Shown: piece by piece, positions 1 through 9,557 of the stretch
Layout of the letters: every line of letters starts with the position of its first letter
How positions within the stretch are numbered: the first letter of the stretch is position 1
Source of the DNA: Streptomyces lanatus
GTDB taxonomy: Bacteria > Actinomycetota > Actinomycetes > Streptomycetales > Streptomycetaceae
DNA length: 64,000 nucleotides
Direction of reading: 5' to 3'
Assembly: GCF_014655715.1 (NCBI RefSeq)
Contig: NZ_BNBM01000002.1
Span: 1 to 64,000 of the forward strand
Notes under the pieces: generated by a model
Seen by the model: the letters and a program-made list of their open reading frames with translations, nothing else
Told to the model about the DNA's origin: nothing
Databases searched by the model: none
Program-made: the position numbers and the translations under genes

Positions 1-120
1 CTGGCGGCTGATGCCGTAGTAGCGGCAAGTGGCAGCCACACTCCCGCTCACCTCTTCCACGTGGCGCAGCACCGCCAACCGGTGCCTGGCACGCCTTGAA
101 AGCTCGCGTTCGGTCATCAT
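1..120 (-). CDS. IS481-family transposase/integrase, N-terminus (partial)
   Basis: Only the first 40 codons are present; the gene continues past base 1. The start is ATG ATG at 118-120 behind a GGAG-type ribosome site (GGAGACC). The residues read MMTERELSRRARHRLAVLRH, then a helix-turn-helix ending in AATCRYYGISRQ. This is the usual N-terminal DNA-binding segment of IS481-type transposases, which carry a DDE integrase core further on; that core is outside the window. Function is assigned from family resemblance only. Confidence 0.75.
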   Translation of the reverse strand, partial: MMTERELSRRARHRLAVLRHVEEVSGSVAATCRYYGISRQ

Positions 121-144
121 GGAGGTCTCCTAGATACGAGAGAC

Positions 145-194
145 CCACCTGTCAATAACGTCCGTCAGTTTTAGAACTAGGGCCTGACAGGTGG
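145..194. repeat. 10-bp inverted repeat between transposase and riboswitch
   Basis: CCACCTGTCA at 145-154 is repeated in inverted form at 185-194 with 30 bases between. It sits 25 bases upstream of the transposase start. It may be part of the element's terminal repeat, or a hairpin limiting read-in transcription. Confidence 0.5.
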
Positions 195-204
195 CCCTCA
201 GGGC

Positions 205-385
205 CCCGGTTACGTGCGGGTAGAGTGGCCGCGTCGTCATCACACCCGTACGGGGGAAAGCCGGTGCAATTCCGGCGCTGACCCGCAACCGTGAGCCGGT
301 CGTCGAAAGCCGGTGAGCCGGATCGCCCCGGGCGGAGAAGTGACCGGCTCACGTGCCCGGCAGCCTGCCGGTGCGCGGCACCGTC
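205..385 (+). promoter_or_regulatory. Cobalamin (adenosylcobalamin) riboswitch
   Basis: The leader carries the conserved cobalamin-aptamer core: GGGGGAAAGCCGGTG, then CAATTCCGGCGCTGACCCGC and AACCGTGAG at about 284-326. A B12-box-like segment GCCCGGCAGCCTGCCG follows near 356-371. Spacing and order match the family. It precedes a run of five overlapping genes for an ECF-type uptake system, so it should repress them when cobalamin is abundant. Confidence 0.9.
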
Positions 386-434
386 GAGGTATACGGAGCC
401 GAGCCGCCGGGGGTCCCCCCTGTGCTGCCCGGTC

Positions 435-448
435 CCCTTAGGGAAGGG
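435..448 (+). promoter_or_regulatory. Possible SD-sequestering hairpin of the riboswitch
   Basis: CCCTT (435-439) can pair with AAGGG (444-448), which contains the only purine-rich ribosome-binding candidate (GGGAAGGG) before the ATG at 461. No U-tract terminator is visible. Translational control is therefore inferred; the pairing is short and unproven. Confidence 0.4.
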
Positions 449-460
449 CACCCGCCGATC

Positions 461-1672
461 ATGAACGTCCGTCGCAGCGCCGCGGTCCTGGCCGCCGCCG
501 TCGTGATCGGCGCGGCCGCACCGGCCGTGGCCGCCGATTCGTCGCCCTCCGCATCGCCGTCCCAGGCGTTCCCCGCCGAGCTGTACGGCGGCACCGACCC
601 GACGTACGACGGCGTCTGGCGTCAGTCGCTCGCGCTGCTCGCGCAGGACACGGTGGGTGTGCGGCCGGCCAAGGGGGCGGTGGACTGGCTGGTGGGGCAG
701 CAGTGCGCCGACGGGGCCTTCGCTCCGTATCGTGCCGAGCCCGCCTCGGACTGCGGCCCCAAGAACCTCGTAGACACCAACAGCACTGCCGCCGCCGTAC
801 AGGCCCTCGCCGCCCTCGGCGGGCACGACGCCGCCACCGGGAAGGCGGTGACCTGGCTGAAGTCCGTGCAGAACAAGGACGGCGGGTGGGGATACACGGC
901 CGGTGGGGCGAGTGACACGAACTCCACGTCGGTCGTGATCGGTGCGCTGGCCGCCGTCGGTGAGAAGCCGGACGGGGTGGTGAAGGGCGGGCAGTCGCCG
1001 TACGACGCGCTGCTCAAGCTCGCCCTGCCCTGCGAGGGCGACGGCGCGGGCGCCTTCGCCTTCCAGCCGGACAAGAAGGGCGCCCTCGTCGCGAACGCGG
1101 ACGCCACCGCGGCGGGGGTCGTCGGCGTGCTCGGCAAGGGGCTCGTGGTCACCCCCGGTAAGGCGGCGTCCGCCCCGACCTGCGCCGACGCCCGCACCCC
1201 GGAGCAGGCCGCCGCCAACGGGGCCGCCCACCTCACCCAGGCCCTCGCCAAGGACGGCCACCTGATGTCCGCCCTCCCCGGCGCCGAGGACCAGCCGGAC
1301 TACGGCAACACGGCCGACGCGGTCGTCGCGCTCGCCGCCCGTTCCGGTGCCGACGCCGCGCAGAAGCCGTTGCGCTGGCTGGAGCAGAACTCCGCCAAGT
1401 GGGCCCAGCAGAGCGGCCCGGCCGCCTGCGCCCAGCTGATCCTCGCCGCCCACGCCGCCGGCGCCGACCCGCGTGACTTCGGCGGCGCGGACCTGGTCAA
1501 GCAGCTCAACGCGACCGGCCCGGCACCGCAGCAAGCGGCGACCGACAAGCAGGAGGAGAAGAAGGACGACGACAGCCCCTTCGGCGTCTGGTGGTACGTC
1601 GGCATCTTCCTCGTCGTCGGCATCGGCATCGGTTTCCTGCTGAGCGGCCGTAAGAAGGGCCCACAGGCGTGA
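461..1672 (+). CDS. Secreted, membrane-anchored prenyltransferase/squalene-oxidase-repeat protein; putative B12-capture protein
   Basis: A 403-residue protein with an N-terminal signal peptide (MNVRRSAAVLAAAVVIG, cut near AVAA). The ectodomain is built of alpha/alpha-barrel repeats; DTNSTAAAVQAL and DGGWGYTAGG...DTNST mark consecutive units. A charged, Lys/Asp-rich stretch follows, then one C-terminal membrane helix (about 370-390) with a basic tail. It is the first gene behind the cobalamin riboswitch and overlaps the next gene by 4 bp. The same repeat fold forms the cobalamin-binding barrel of animal intrinsic factor and transcobalamin. An extracytoplasmic B12-binding role feeding the downstream ECF transporter is therefore a reasonable inference, not shown here. 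No terpene-cyclase acidic motif is evident. Confidence 0.8.
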   Translation: MNVRRSAAVLAAAVVIGAAAPAVAADSSPSASPSQAFPAELYGGTDPTYDGVWRQSLALLAQDTVGVRPAKGAVDWLVGQQCADGAFAPYRAEPASDCGPKNLVDTNSTAAAVQALAALGGHDAATGKAVTWLKSVQNKDGGWGYTAGGASDTNSTSVVIGALAAVGEKPDGVVKGGQSPYDALLKLALPCEGDGAGAFAFQPDKKGALVANADATAAGVVGVLGKGLVVTPGKAASAPTCADARTPEQAAANGAAHLTQALAKDGHLMSALPGAEDQPDYGNTADAVVALAARSGADAAQKPLRWLEQNSAKWAQQSGPAACAQLILAAHAAGADPRDFGGADLVKQLNATGPAPQQAATDKQEEKKDDDSPFGVWWYVGIFLVVGIGIGFLLSGRKKGPQA

Positions 1673-2307
1673 TCCGCCGTGTACTCGCTCCGCTCCTGGC
1701 CGCGCTGGTCCTGCTGACCGGCGCGGCCCAGGCCGCCCAGGCGACCGGCTATCGGTACTGGTCCTTCTGGGAACGCGAGGGCAGTGCCTGGACCTACGCC
1801 ACCCAGGGCCCCTCCCTCGCCCGCCCCTCCGACGGCGACGTCCAGGGCTTCCGCTTCGCGGTCAGCGCGGACTCGAAGGACGCGGCACAGCCGAGGGGCG
1901 CGGCCGAGTTCGCGGTGATCTGCGCACGCACGCCCGCGCAGGACGGCAAGAAGCGGGTGGCTCTCGTCATCGACTTCGGTACGGCGGCCGACGCCCCGTC
2001 GGGCGAGACGCCCCCGGCCCGCCGTACGGCATGCGCCCGGGTGGCTCCGGACGCGTCGACGGCGGAGGCGCTGGCGGCGGTCGCCAAGCCCCTGCGCTAC
2101 GACACGAACGCCCTGCTGTGCGCGATCTCCGGGTACCCGCGGAAGGGATGCGGGGAGCAGGTGTCGGGGACGGACGAACCGGGGACCGGTGTCGAGAGGA
2201 GCACTGCGGACGACGACGGCCCGTCCGTGGGCCTGATAGCGGGCATCGCCGTAGTCGCCGTACTGGGGGCGGCAGCCGTCTGGCAGGCACGGCGGCGGCG
2301 TTCCTGA
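1669..2307 (+). CDS. SCO2322-like secreted membrane-anchored protein
   Basis: 212 residues starting with GTG, whose bases overlap the previous stop by 4 bp. It has a signal peptide (VIRRVLAPLLAALVLLTGAA), a folded domain beginning TGYRYWSFWE with three conserved-looking cysteines (ICA, TACA, LLCAISGYPRKGC), a Thr/Asp-rich linker and a single C-terminal membrane helix ending RRRRS. The topology matches the preceding gene: ectodomain outside, basic tail inside. I recognise it as the SCO2322-type family found with this ECF cassette; the biochemical role is unknown. Its place in the riboswitch operon suggests an accessory part in corrinoid or cobalt uptake. Confidence 0.75.
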   Translation: MIRRVLAPLLAALVLLTGAAQAAQATGYRYWSFWEREGSAWTYATQGPSLARPSDGDVQGFRFAVSADSKDAAQPRGAAEFAVICARTPAQDGKKRVALVIDFGTAADAPSGETPPARRTACARVAPDASTAEALAAVAKPLRYDTNALLCAISGYPRKGCGEQVSGTDEPGTGVERSTADDDGPSVGLIAGIAVVAVLGAAAVWQARRRRS

Positions 2308-3386
2308 TGGGGCTGCACCCCGGCGCCTGGTGGCTGTGGTCCCTCTCCCTCGGCACCGCCGCCACCCGCACCACCAACCCCCTCCTCCTCGCCCTCCTCA
2401 TCGCCACCTCGGCCTATGTCGTGGTGACCTGTCGCTCGGACGCCCCCTGGGCCCGCAGCTACACCGCCTTCGTCAAGCTCGCCCTCGCCGTCCTCCTCAT
2501 CCGCCTCGTCTTCGCCGTGGCCCTGGGCTCCCCCATCCCCGGCACGCACGTGATCGTGACGCTGCCCGAGATTCCGCTCCCCGACTGGGCCCAGGGCATC
2601 CGGCTCGGCGGCAAGGTGACCGCGGAGACCCTCGTGTACGCCCTCTATGACGGCCTGCGCCTCGCGACGCTGCTCATCTGCGTCGGCGCGGCGAACTCCC
2701 TGGCCAACCCCACCCGCCTCCTCAAGTCCCTCCCCGGTGCCCTCTACGAGATGGGCGTGGCCGTGGTCGTGGCCCTCACCTACGCCCCCCACCTCATCGC
2801 CGACGTCCAGCGCCTGCGCGCCGCCCGCAGGCTGCGCGGCCGCCCCCACACCGGCATCAGGGGCCTGCTGCACGTCGGACTGCCGGTCCTGGAGGGCGCG
2901 TTGGAGCGCTCGGTCGCCCTCGCCGCCTCGATGGACGCGCGCGGCTACGGCCGTACCGCCGACGTCCCGCCCCGTGTCCGGCGTACGACGACCGCGCTCA
3001 CCCTCGGCGGCCTGCTGGGCGTCTGCGCGGGAACGTACGGCCTGCTCACCGCCGAGGGCGGCACCTACGGCCTCCCGGTCCTCCTCATCGGGCTGGCCGC
3101 AGCGCTGGCGGGGCTGCGGCTTGGCGGTCGCCGTGCCCTGCGGACCCGTTACCGCCCGGACCGCTGGGACGCCCGTGCCTGGCTGGTCGCCGCCTCCGGC
3201 GCGGCGGTCGCGGCCCTGCTGACCCTCGCCGCCGACCGCGACCCGGCGGCCCTGCACCCCGGCGTGGTCCCGCTGGTCGCCCCGACCCTCCCCCTCTGGC
3301 CCGCGGCGGCGGTACTCCTCGGCCTGCTCCCCGCCTTCCTCGCCCCCGCACCCCGAAGCCCAGCCACCCGCAAGGAGCCGTCGTGA
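2307..3386 (+). CDS. ecfT: ECF transporter transmembrane component EcfT (CbiQ-like)
   Basis: 359 residues; the ATG at 2307 shares its A with the previous TGA. There are several membrane helices in the N-terminal half. Two cytoplasmic Ala-Arg-Gly type coupling motifs appear as AARRLRGR (about residues 171-178) and DARGYGR (about 210-216), the signature by which EcfT docks onto the ATPases. An additional hydrophobic C-terminal part (about 230-345) makes it longer than the roughly 260-residue norm. It couples ATP hydrolysis to substrate release by the S component encoded two genes downstream. Confidence 0.9.
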   Translation: MGLHPGAWWLWSLSLGTAATRTTNPLLLALLIATSAYVVVTCRSDAPWARSYTAFVKLALAVLLIRLVFAVALGSPIPGTHVIVTLPEIPLPDWAQGIRLGGKVTAETLVYALYDGLRLATLLICVGAANSLANPTRLLKSLPGALYEMGVAVVVALTYAPHLIADVQRLRAARRLRGRPHTGIRGLLHVGLPVLEGALERSVALAASMDARGYGRTADVPPRVRRTTTALTLGGLLGVCAGTYGLLTAEGGTYGLPVLLIGLAAALAGLRLGGRRALRTRYRPDRWDARAWLVAASGAAVAALLTLAADRDPAALHPGVVPLVAPTLPLWPAAAVLLGLLPAFLAPAPRSPATRKEPS

Positions 3387-5068
3387 TCCGCTTCGAGAAC
3401 GTCTCCGTGACGTACGACGGCGCCCCCGAACCGACCATCCAGGGCGTCGACTTCGAGGTCCCCGAAGGCGAACTGGTCCTCCTCGTGGGCCCCTCCGGCG
3501 TAGGCAAGTCCACCCTCCTCGGCGCGGTGAGCGGCCTCGTCCCGCACTTCACCGGCGGCACCCTGCGCGGCCGCGTCACGGTCGCCGGCCGCGACACCCG
3601 CACCCACAAGCCGCGCGAACTCGCCGACGTGGTCGGCACGGTGGGCCAGGACCCCCTCTCCCACTTCGTCACGGACACCGTCGAGGACGAACTCGCCTAC
3701 GGCATGGAGTCCCTGGGCCTGGCCCCCGAGGTGATGCGCCGCAGAGTCGAGGAAACCCTCGACCTGCTCGGCCTCGCCGACCTGCGCGACCGCCCCCTGG
3801 CCACCCTCTCCGGCGGCCAGCAGCAGCGCGTGGCGATCGGCTCGGTCCTCACCCCGCACCCCAGCGCCCTGGTCCTGGACGAACCGACATCGGCCCTCGA
3901 CCCCGCCGCCGCGGAGGAGGTCCTCGCGGTCCTGCAACGCCTGGTCCACGACCTGGGCACGACGGTTCTGATGGCCGAACACCGCCTGGAGCGGGTCATC
4001 CAGTACGCCGACCAGGTGCTCATGCTGCCCAGCCCCGGCGCCGCTCCGGTCCTGGGAACCCCGGCCGAGATCATGGCCGTATCGCCGGTGTACCCGCCGG
4101 TGGTGGACCTGGGCCGACTGGCGGCCTGGTCACCACTGCCGCTGACGGTGCGGGACGCAAGGCGCCGGGCGGCGGACTTGCGGCAACAGTTGGAGCAACG
4201 GGACGGCAACGCGCCCCTTAAGGGGCGCGGGGAACTGCGCGACCAGCCACAAACCACCCGCACTCGCCACCACACCACACCCCCCACCCCATTGGGCGAA
4301 CCCACCCCCCGCCGCTGGTTCCAACGCAGACGCGCCACCCCCACCCCTGAATCCCTCTACGCAGCCGAGGTAAAGGCCCTCTCCGTAACCCGCGACCACA
4401 TCCAAGCCCTCAGCAGCATCAACCTCACCATCACCCCCGGCGAGACAGTCGCCGTAATGGGCCGCAACGGCGCCGGCAAATCCACCCTCCTCAACACCCT
4501 CGTAGGCCTCATCAACCCCACCTCCGGCAAGGTCACCCCCGGCGGAGCCGTAGGCCTCGTCCCCCAAGAACCCAGAGACCTCCTCTACGCCGACACAGTC
4601 GCCGCAGAGTGCACAACCGCAGACGCCGAAGCCAGCGCAGCGCCCGGCACCTGCCGCGCCCTCGTCTCCGAGCTCCTCCCCGACATCGCGGACGACACCC
4701 ACCCGCGCGACCTCTCCGAGGGCCAGCGTCTGACGCTCGCGCTGGCCATCGTCCTGACGGCCCGCCCCTCGCTGCTCCTGCTGGACGAACCGACCCGTGG
4801 CCTGGACTACGCGGCGAAGGCCCGCCTGGTGACGCTGTTGCGTGACCTCGCGGCGCGGGGCCACGCCATCGTCCTGGCGACGCACGACGTGGAGCTGGCC
4901 GCCGAGCTGGCGGATCGCGTGATCCTTCTCGCGGAGGGCGAGGTGATCGCCGACGGCCCGACCGCGGACGTCGTCGTGTCGTCCCCCTCCTTCGCGCCGC
5001 AGGTGACCAAGATCCTCGCCCCGCAGAAGTGGCTGACGGTCGCGCAGGTACGGCAGGCCCTGTCATGA
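3383..5068 (+). CDS. ECF transporter double ATPase (EcfA-EcfA' fusion)
   Basis: 561 residues; the GTG start overlaps the ecfT stop by 4 bp. Two complete ABC domains lie in tandem. Domain 1 has Walker A GPSGVGKST (about 36), signature LSGGQQQR and Walker B ALVLDEP. Domain 2 has Walker A GRNGAGKST (about 363), signature LSEGQRL and Walker B LLLLDEPTRGLD. The linker (about 270-330) is Pro/Thr/Arg-rich and contains an in-frame copy of the dispersed repeat described at 4211-4248, translating as NAPLKGRGELRDQP. The fusion replaces separate EcfA1/EcfA2 subunits and energises the EcfT/S pair at the inner face of the membrane. Confidence 0.93.
   Translation: MIRFENVSVTYDGAPEPTIQGVDFEVPEGELVLLVGPSGVGKSTLLGAVSGLVPHFTGGTLRGRVTVAGRDTRTHKPRELADVVGTVGQDPLSHFVTDTVEDELAYGMESLGLAPEVMRRRVEETLDLLGLADLRDRPLATLSGGQQQRVAIGSVLTPHPSALVLDEPTSALDPAAAEEVLAVLQRLVHDLGTTVLMAEHRLERVIQYADQVLMLPSPGAAPVLGTPAEIMAVSPVYPPVVDLGRLAAWSPLPLTVRDARRRAADLRQQLEQRDGNAPLKGRGELRDQPQTTRTRHHTTPPTPLGEPTPRRWFQRRRATPTPESLYAAEVKALSVTRDHIQALSSINLTITPGETVAVMGRNGAGKSTLLNTLVGLINPTSGKVTPGGAVGLVPQEPRDLLYADTVAAECTTADAEASAAPGTCRALVSELLPDIADDTHPRDLSEGQRLTLALAIVLTARPSLLLLDEPTRGLDYAAKARLVTLLRDLAARGHAIVLATHDVELAAELADRVILLAEGEVIADGPTADVVVSSPSFAPQVTKILAPQKWLTVAQVRQALS
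4211..4248 (+). repeat. Dispersed palindromic repeat, copy A (inside EcfAA' linker)
   Basis: It opens with an 18-bp perfect palindrome (GCGCCCCTTAAGGGGCGC, 4211-4228) and continues GGGGAACTGCGCGACCAGCC, the core shared with copies near 24529, 35146, 38665 and 52671. Here it is translated in frame between two ABC domains. Confidence 0.85.
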
Positions 5069-5892
5069 CCGGCGCTCAAGGGCAGGCGCGCCCCATCCCC
5101 CTCGGCCCCCGCTCCATCGCGGCCCTGATCCTGGTGAGCGCGGTCGGTGTCGCCGCCCTCGGCTGGCCGTTCCTCGCGCTGCCCGCCTCGCAGGTGAGCG
5201 CTCACGCTCAGGACGCGCCGTGGCTGTTCACCGGCCTTTTGGTCCTCCTGGTCGCCATCGTCGCGGCGACGATCTCCGAATCGGGGCTCGGCCCGAAGGC
5301 GGTGGCGATGCTGGGGGTGCTCGCGGCGACCGGTGCGGCGCTGCGTCCGCTGGGCGCGGGGACGGCCGGTCTGGAGCCGATGTTCTTTCTGATGGTGCTC
5401 AGCGGGCGGGTCCTCGGGCCGGGTTTCGGCTTTGTCCTGGGCTCGGTGACGATGTTCGCGTCGGCGCTGCTCACGGGTGGGGTGGGGCCGTGGATGCCGT
5501 TCCAGATGCTGGCGATGGGCTGGTTCACGATGGGGGCGGGGCTGCTGCCGGGCTCGGACCGGCTGCGTGGCCGGGGTGAGCTGGTCCTGCTGGCCGGCTA
5601 CGGCTTCTTCGCCGCCTTCGCCTACGGCACGGTGATGAACATGCAGGGCTGGCCCTATCTGCTCCAGGACGGCTCGAACATCGCCCCGGACTCCGACGCC
5701 GGGCCGCTGGGGAACCTGGCCCGCTTCATCGCGTACTGCCTGGCCACCTCGCTGGGCTGGGACCTGGGGCGGGCGCTGGTGACCGTCGTGCTGACCTTCG
5801 TTCTCGGCGCGGCGATCCTCAAGGCGCTGCGCCGGGCCACGCGGCGGGCTGCCTTCGAGAGCCCGGTCACATTCGACGCACCCACAGGGTGA
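5065..5892 (+). CDS. ECF transporter S component (substrate-specific; probable cobalamin/corrinoid)
   Basis: 275 residues; the ATG overlaps the ATPase stop by 4 bp (ATGA), closing the operon. About six membrane helices are predicted, with an S-component-like glycine-rich core (ISESGLGPKAVAML, GRVLGPGFGFVLGSVTMF, LTGGVGPWMPFQMLAMGW). It is longer than small RibU/BioY-type S units, as expected for the CbrT-like actinobacterial group. Substrate is inferred from the cobalamin riboswitch; cobalt or a corrinoid precursor remains possible. Confidence 0.87.
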   Translation: MTGAQGQARPIPLGPRSIAALILVSAVGVAALGWPFLALPASQVSAHAQDAPWLFTGLLVLLVAIVAATISESGLGPKAVAMLGVLAATGAALRPLGAGTAGLEPMFFLMVLSGRVLGPGFGFVLGSVTMFASALLTGGVGPWMPFQMLAMGWFTMGAGLLPGSDRLRGRGELVLLAGYGFFAAFAYGTVMNMQGWPYLLQDGSNIAPDSDAGPLGNLARFIAYCLATSLGWDLGRALVTVVLTFVLGAAILKALRRATRRAAFESPVTFDAPTG

Positions 5893-6182
5893 GCGCCCGC
5901 GCACGGACCGTCATACGAGCGGTGAAGCACCCCACATGACTCACATCACCTACGATCCACCTTAGTCGGGCAAATCGGACGCCATGTACATGCAATCACC
6001 ATGCCTGACCTGCGCATTGAGAGCCAGCTCACACGATCACCGACTCCCCCGCATACGACGACAACTAGCAAAAGCGCCCATTGCGGACACCATCCCGACC
6101 TGTTTCTGTTGAGGACGTCGCACGGCGCCGATGTGCCCACAGGGCCACGGCGCCGACGCATGTCCCCGACGAAAGGTTCTCC

Positions 6183-6599
6183 GTGTCCGCCGTTTCTCTC
6201 TTCCGCCGCGTCTCCGCCCCGAAGAAGGCCCTCGCCGGTGCCGTCCTGGCCGCCGCCACCGCCGGCACGATGTTCGCCGCCGCGCCCTCGCAGGCCGCGG
6301 AGAGCGGGTCCTCCTCGGCGCAGTCGATCGCGAAGAAGATGATCTCGGACTCGGCCCAGTACCAGTGCTTCTCGAAGATCGTCGACCACGAGAGCGACTG
6401 GAACGTCAACGCCACCAACTCCTCGTCCGGCGCCTACGGCCTGGTCCAGGCCCTGCCGGGCAACAAGATGGCCTCCGCCGGCTCCGACTGGAAGACCAAC
6501 CCGGCCACCCAGATCGAGTGGGGCCTGGACTACATGAAGGACCGCTACGGCAGCCCGTGCGGCGCCTGGGGCTTCTGGCAGTCCAACGGCTGGTACTGA
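6183..6599 (+). CDS. Secreted transglycosylase-like/aggregation-promoting-factor-like protein
   Basis: 138 residues from a GTG preceded by GAAAGG. A signal peptide (SAVSLFRRVSAPKKALAGA, cleavage after SQAA) leads into a compact domain: QCFSKIVDHESDWNVNATN (likely catalytic Glu in HESDW), SGAYGLVQALPGNKMAS and a terminal PCGAWGFWQSNGWY. This is the lysozyme-like fold of small Streptomyces cell-wall hydrolases with the APF C-terminal type domain. It probably acts on peptidoglycan outside the cell. The 290-base upstream gap is comparatively AT-rich; I looked for a ydaO (c-di-AMP) element there and could not identify one. Confidence 0.8.
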   Translation: MSAVSLFRRVSAPKKALAGAVLAAATAGTMFAAAPSQAAESGSSSAQSIAKKMISDSAQYQCFSKIVDHESDWNVNATNSSSGAYGLVQALPGNKMASAGSDWKTNPATQIEWGLDYMKDRYGSPCGAWGFWQSNGWY

Positions 6600-6638
6600 G
6601 CCCGAGCCATCCCGGCCCGGCTCCCAGCCCCCTGAACC

Positions 6639-6676
6639 GAAGGCGGCGACCCCCGATCCCCGGGGTCGCCGCCTTC
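6639..6676 (+). terminator. Intrinsic-type terminator hairpin
   Basis: GAAGGCGGCGACCCC pairs with GGGGTCGCCGCCTTC across a short loop, 39 bases after the preceding stop. The 15-bp stem lacks a strong U tract, as is common in Streptomyces. Confidence 0.85.
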
Positions 6677-6774
6677 GCCATGCCCCCGCGCATCTGGGGG
6701 ACGACGCCTCGGGGGAGGCAGGAACGGGGCGTAGGGATAGGGGGTGCTCCTGCCTCCCTCGGGACGGGTCAGCC

Positions 6775-8034
6775 TCAGCCGGTGCTGACCTGTAGTTCCT
6801 TCACACCGTTGATCCACGCGGAGCGAAGACGGCGCGGATCGCCGGCGAGTCGAAGATCCGGCATCGCGTCGGCGACGGCGTTGAAGAGGAGGTCGATCTC
6901 CAGGACGGCCAGGGACTTGCCCAGACAGAAGTGGGGGCCGCCTCCGCCGAAGCCGAGGTGGGGGTTGGGGTCGCGGGTGATGTCGAAGGTGTCCGGATTC
7001 TCGAAGACCTCGGGGTCGTGGTTCGCCGAGGCATAGAAGATGCCTACCCGTTCTCCCTTCTTTATGCGCTTCCCGCCCAATTCCGTGTCCTGAGTGGCGG
7101 TTCGCTGGAAGGAGACGACGGGGGTCGCCCAGCGGACGATCTCCTCGGCCGCCGTCGCCGGCCGCTCCGCCTTGTACAGCTCCCACTGTTCGGGGTGGGT
7201 GAGGAAGGCGTGCATGCCGTGGGTGATGGCGTTACGGGTGGTCTCGTTGCCGGCGACGGCCAGCATCAGCACGAAGAAGCCGAACTCGTCGGAGCGGAGG
7301 CTGCCTTCGTCCTCGGCCACCACCAGCGTGGTGACGATGTCCTTCGCCGGGCACTCCTTGCGGTCGGCGGCCATGTTCATCGCGTACGAGATGAGTTCGG
7401 TGGCCGACTCGGCGCCGACCTCCTCGGTGATGGCGTACTCGGGATCGTCGTAGGCGATCATCTTGTTCGACCAGTCGAAGATCTTGGCCCGGTCGTCCTG
7501 CGGTATGCCGATGAGTTCGGCGATGGCCTGGAGGGGCAGTTCGCAGGCGACCTCGGTGACGAAGTCGAAGGGGCCCGAACGGTCACGGGCGTTCGCGGCG
7601 ATGTTCCGGGCCCGGTCACGCAGCCGCTCCTCCAGCGCCCGGATGGCGCGCGGAGTGAAGACGCGCTGGACGATCTGGCGGACGCGGGTGTGCTCGGGCG
7701 GGTCCATGTTGAGCAGGATCAGCCGCTGGGCGTCTATCGCGTCCCGCTCGATGTGCTCGTTGAAGCGGATGATCGCGGTGTTGAGGGAGGACGAGAACAA
7801 CTCCGGGTGCGTCGACACATATCTGACGTCCGCGTGCCGGGTCACCGCCCAGTAGCCCTCGTCCTGGAAGCCGGCCACATTGGCCGACTGCGGGATCCAG
7901 CGGACCGGTTCGGCGCGGCGCAGCTCGGCGAACTCCGGGAGGGGCACGCGGTGGTGCAGTACATCGGGATCGGTGAAGTCGAACCCGTCGGGAAGCGCGG
8001 GACAGGGCGGCATGGGCAGCTCCTGACGGTTCAT
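6775..8034 (-). CDS. Cytochrome P450, CYP125-like (steroid C26/27 monooxygenase)
   Basis: 419 residues. The I-helix oxygen motif AGNETTR is at about 263 and the heme loop GFGGGGPHFCLGKSLA has its cysteine ligand at about 370. The C-terminus DLRLAGDPRRLRSAWINGVK and the N-terminus (DPDVLHHRVPLPEFAELRR) resemble CYP125A1, the mycobacterial enzyme that oxidises the cholesterol/cholestenone side chain. The start is the ATG at 8034. It faces a FadA5-like thiolase across a 169-bp gap with a KstR-like palindrome, supporting steroid side-chain catabolism. Redox partners are not encoded nearby. Confidence 0.85.
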   Translation of the reverse strand: MNRQELPMPPCPALPDGFDFTDPDVLHHRVPLPEFAELRRAEPVRWIPQSANVAGFQDEGYWAVTRHADVRYVSTHPELFSSSLNTAIIRFNEHIERDAIDAQRLILLNMDPPEHTRVRQIVQRVFTPRAIRALEERLRDRARNIAANARDRSGPFDFVTEVACELPLQAIAELIGIPQDDRAKIFDWSNKMIAYDDPEYAITEEVGAESATELISYAMNMAADRKECPAKDIVTTLVVAEDEGSLRSDEFGFFVLMLAVAGNETTRNAITHGMHAFLTHPEQWELYKAERPATAAEEIVRWATPVVSFQRTATQDTELGGKRIKKGERVGIFYASANHDPEVFENPDTFDITRDPNPHLGFGGGGPHFCLGKSLAVLEIDLLFNAVADAMPDLRLAGDPRRLRSAWINGVKELQVSTG

Positions 8035-8155
8035 CAGCTAGGAGGGATCGCGGTGACGGTAGTAACGGGTTCTACAACTCGCAATAGGCATGGACTCCCC
8101 AATTGCCCGCACGACCCTTGCGGTAAGCGAGTGTCCATCAGCACACTGCACACAG

Positions 8156-9557
<1,402 letters not shown>

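Larger units (their letters stand above)
1..194 (-). mobile_element. IS481-family insertion sequence, one end only
   Basis: This is the 5' end of a transposase gene running off the left edge, plus the adjacent element end. A 10-bp inverted pair (CCACCTGTCA at 145-154, TGACAGGTGG at 185-194) lies just outside the start codon. IS481 ends usually begin TGT, so the tip is probably near 189, but the exact boundary and any target duplication cannot be fixed without the other end. Confidence 0.6.

Noticed and set aside
152..1534. A 460-codon minus-strand reading frame opposite the B12-operon first gene
   Set aside because: It has no recognisable domain, is Gly/Arg/Val-rich as expected from antisense of high-GC codons, and overlaps a gene with clear signal peptide and repeats.
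5893..6182. Possible c-di-AMP (ydaO) riboswitch before the small wall protein
   Set aside because: Such genes often have one, but I could not find the conserved ydaO segments in order, so none is claimed.
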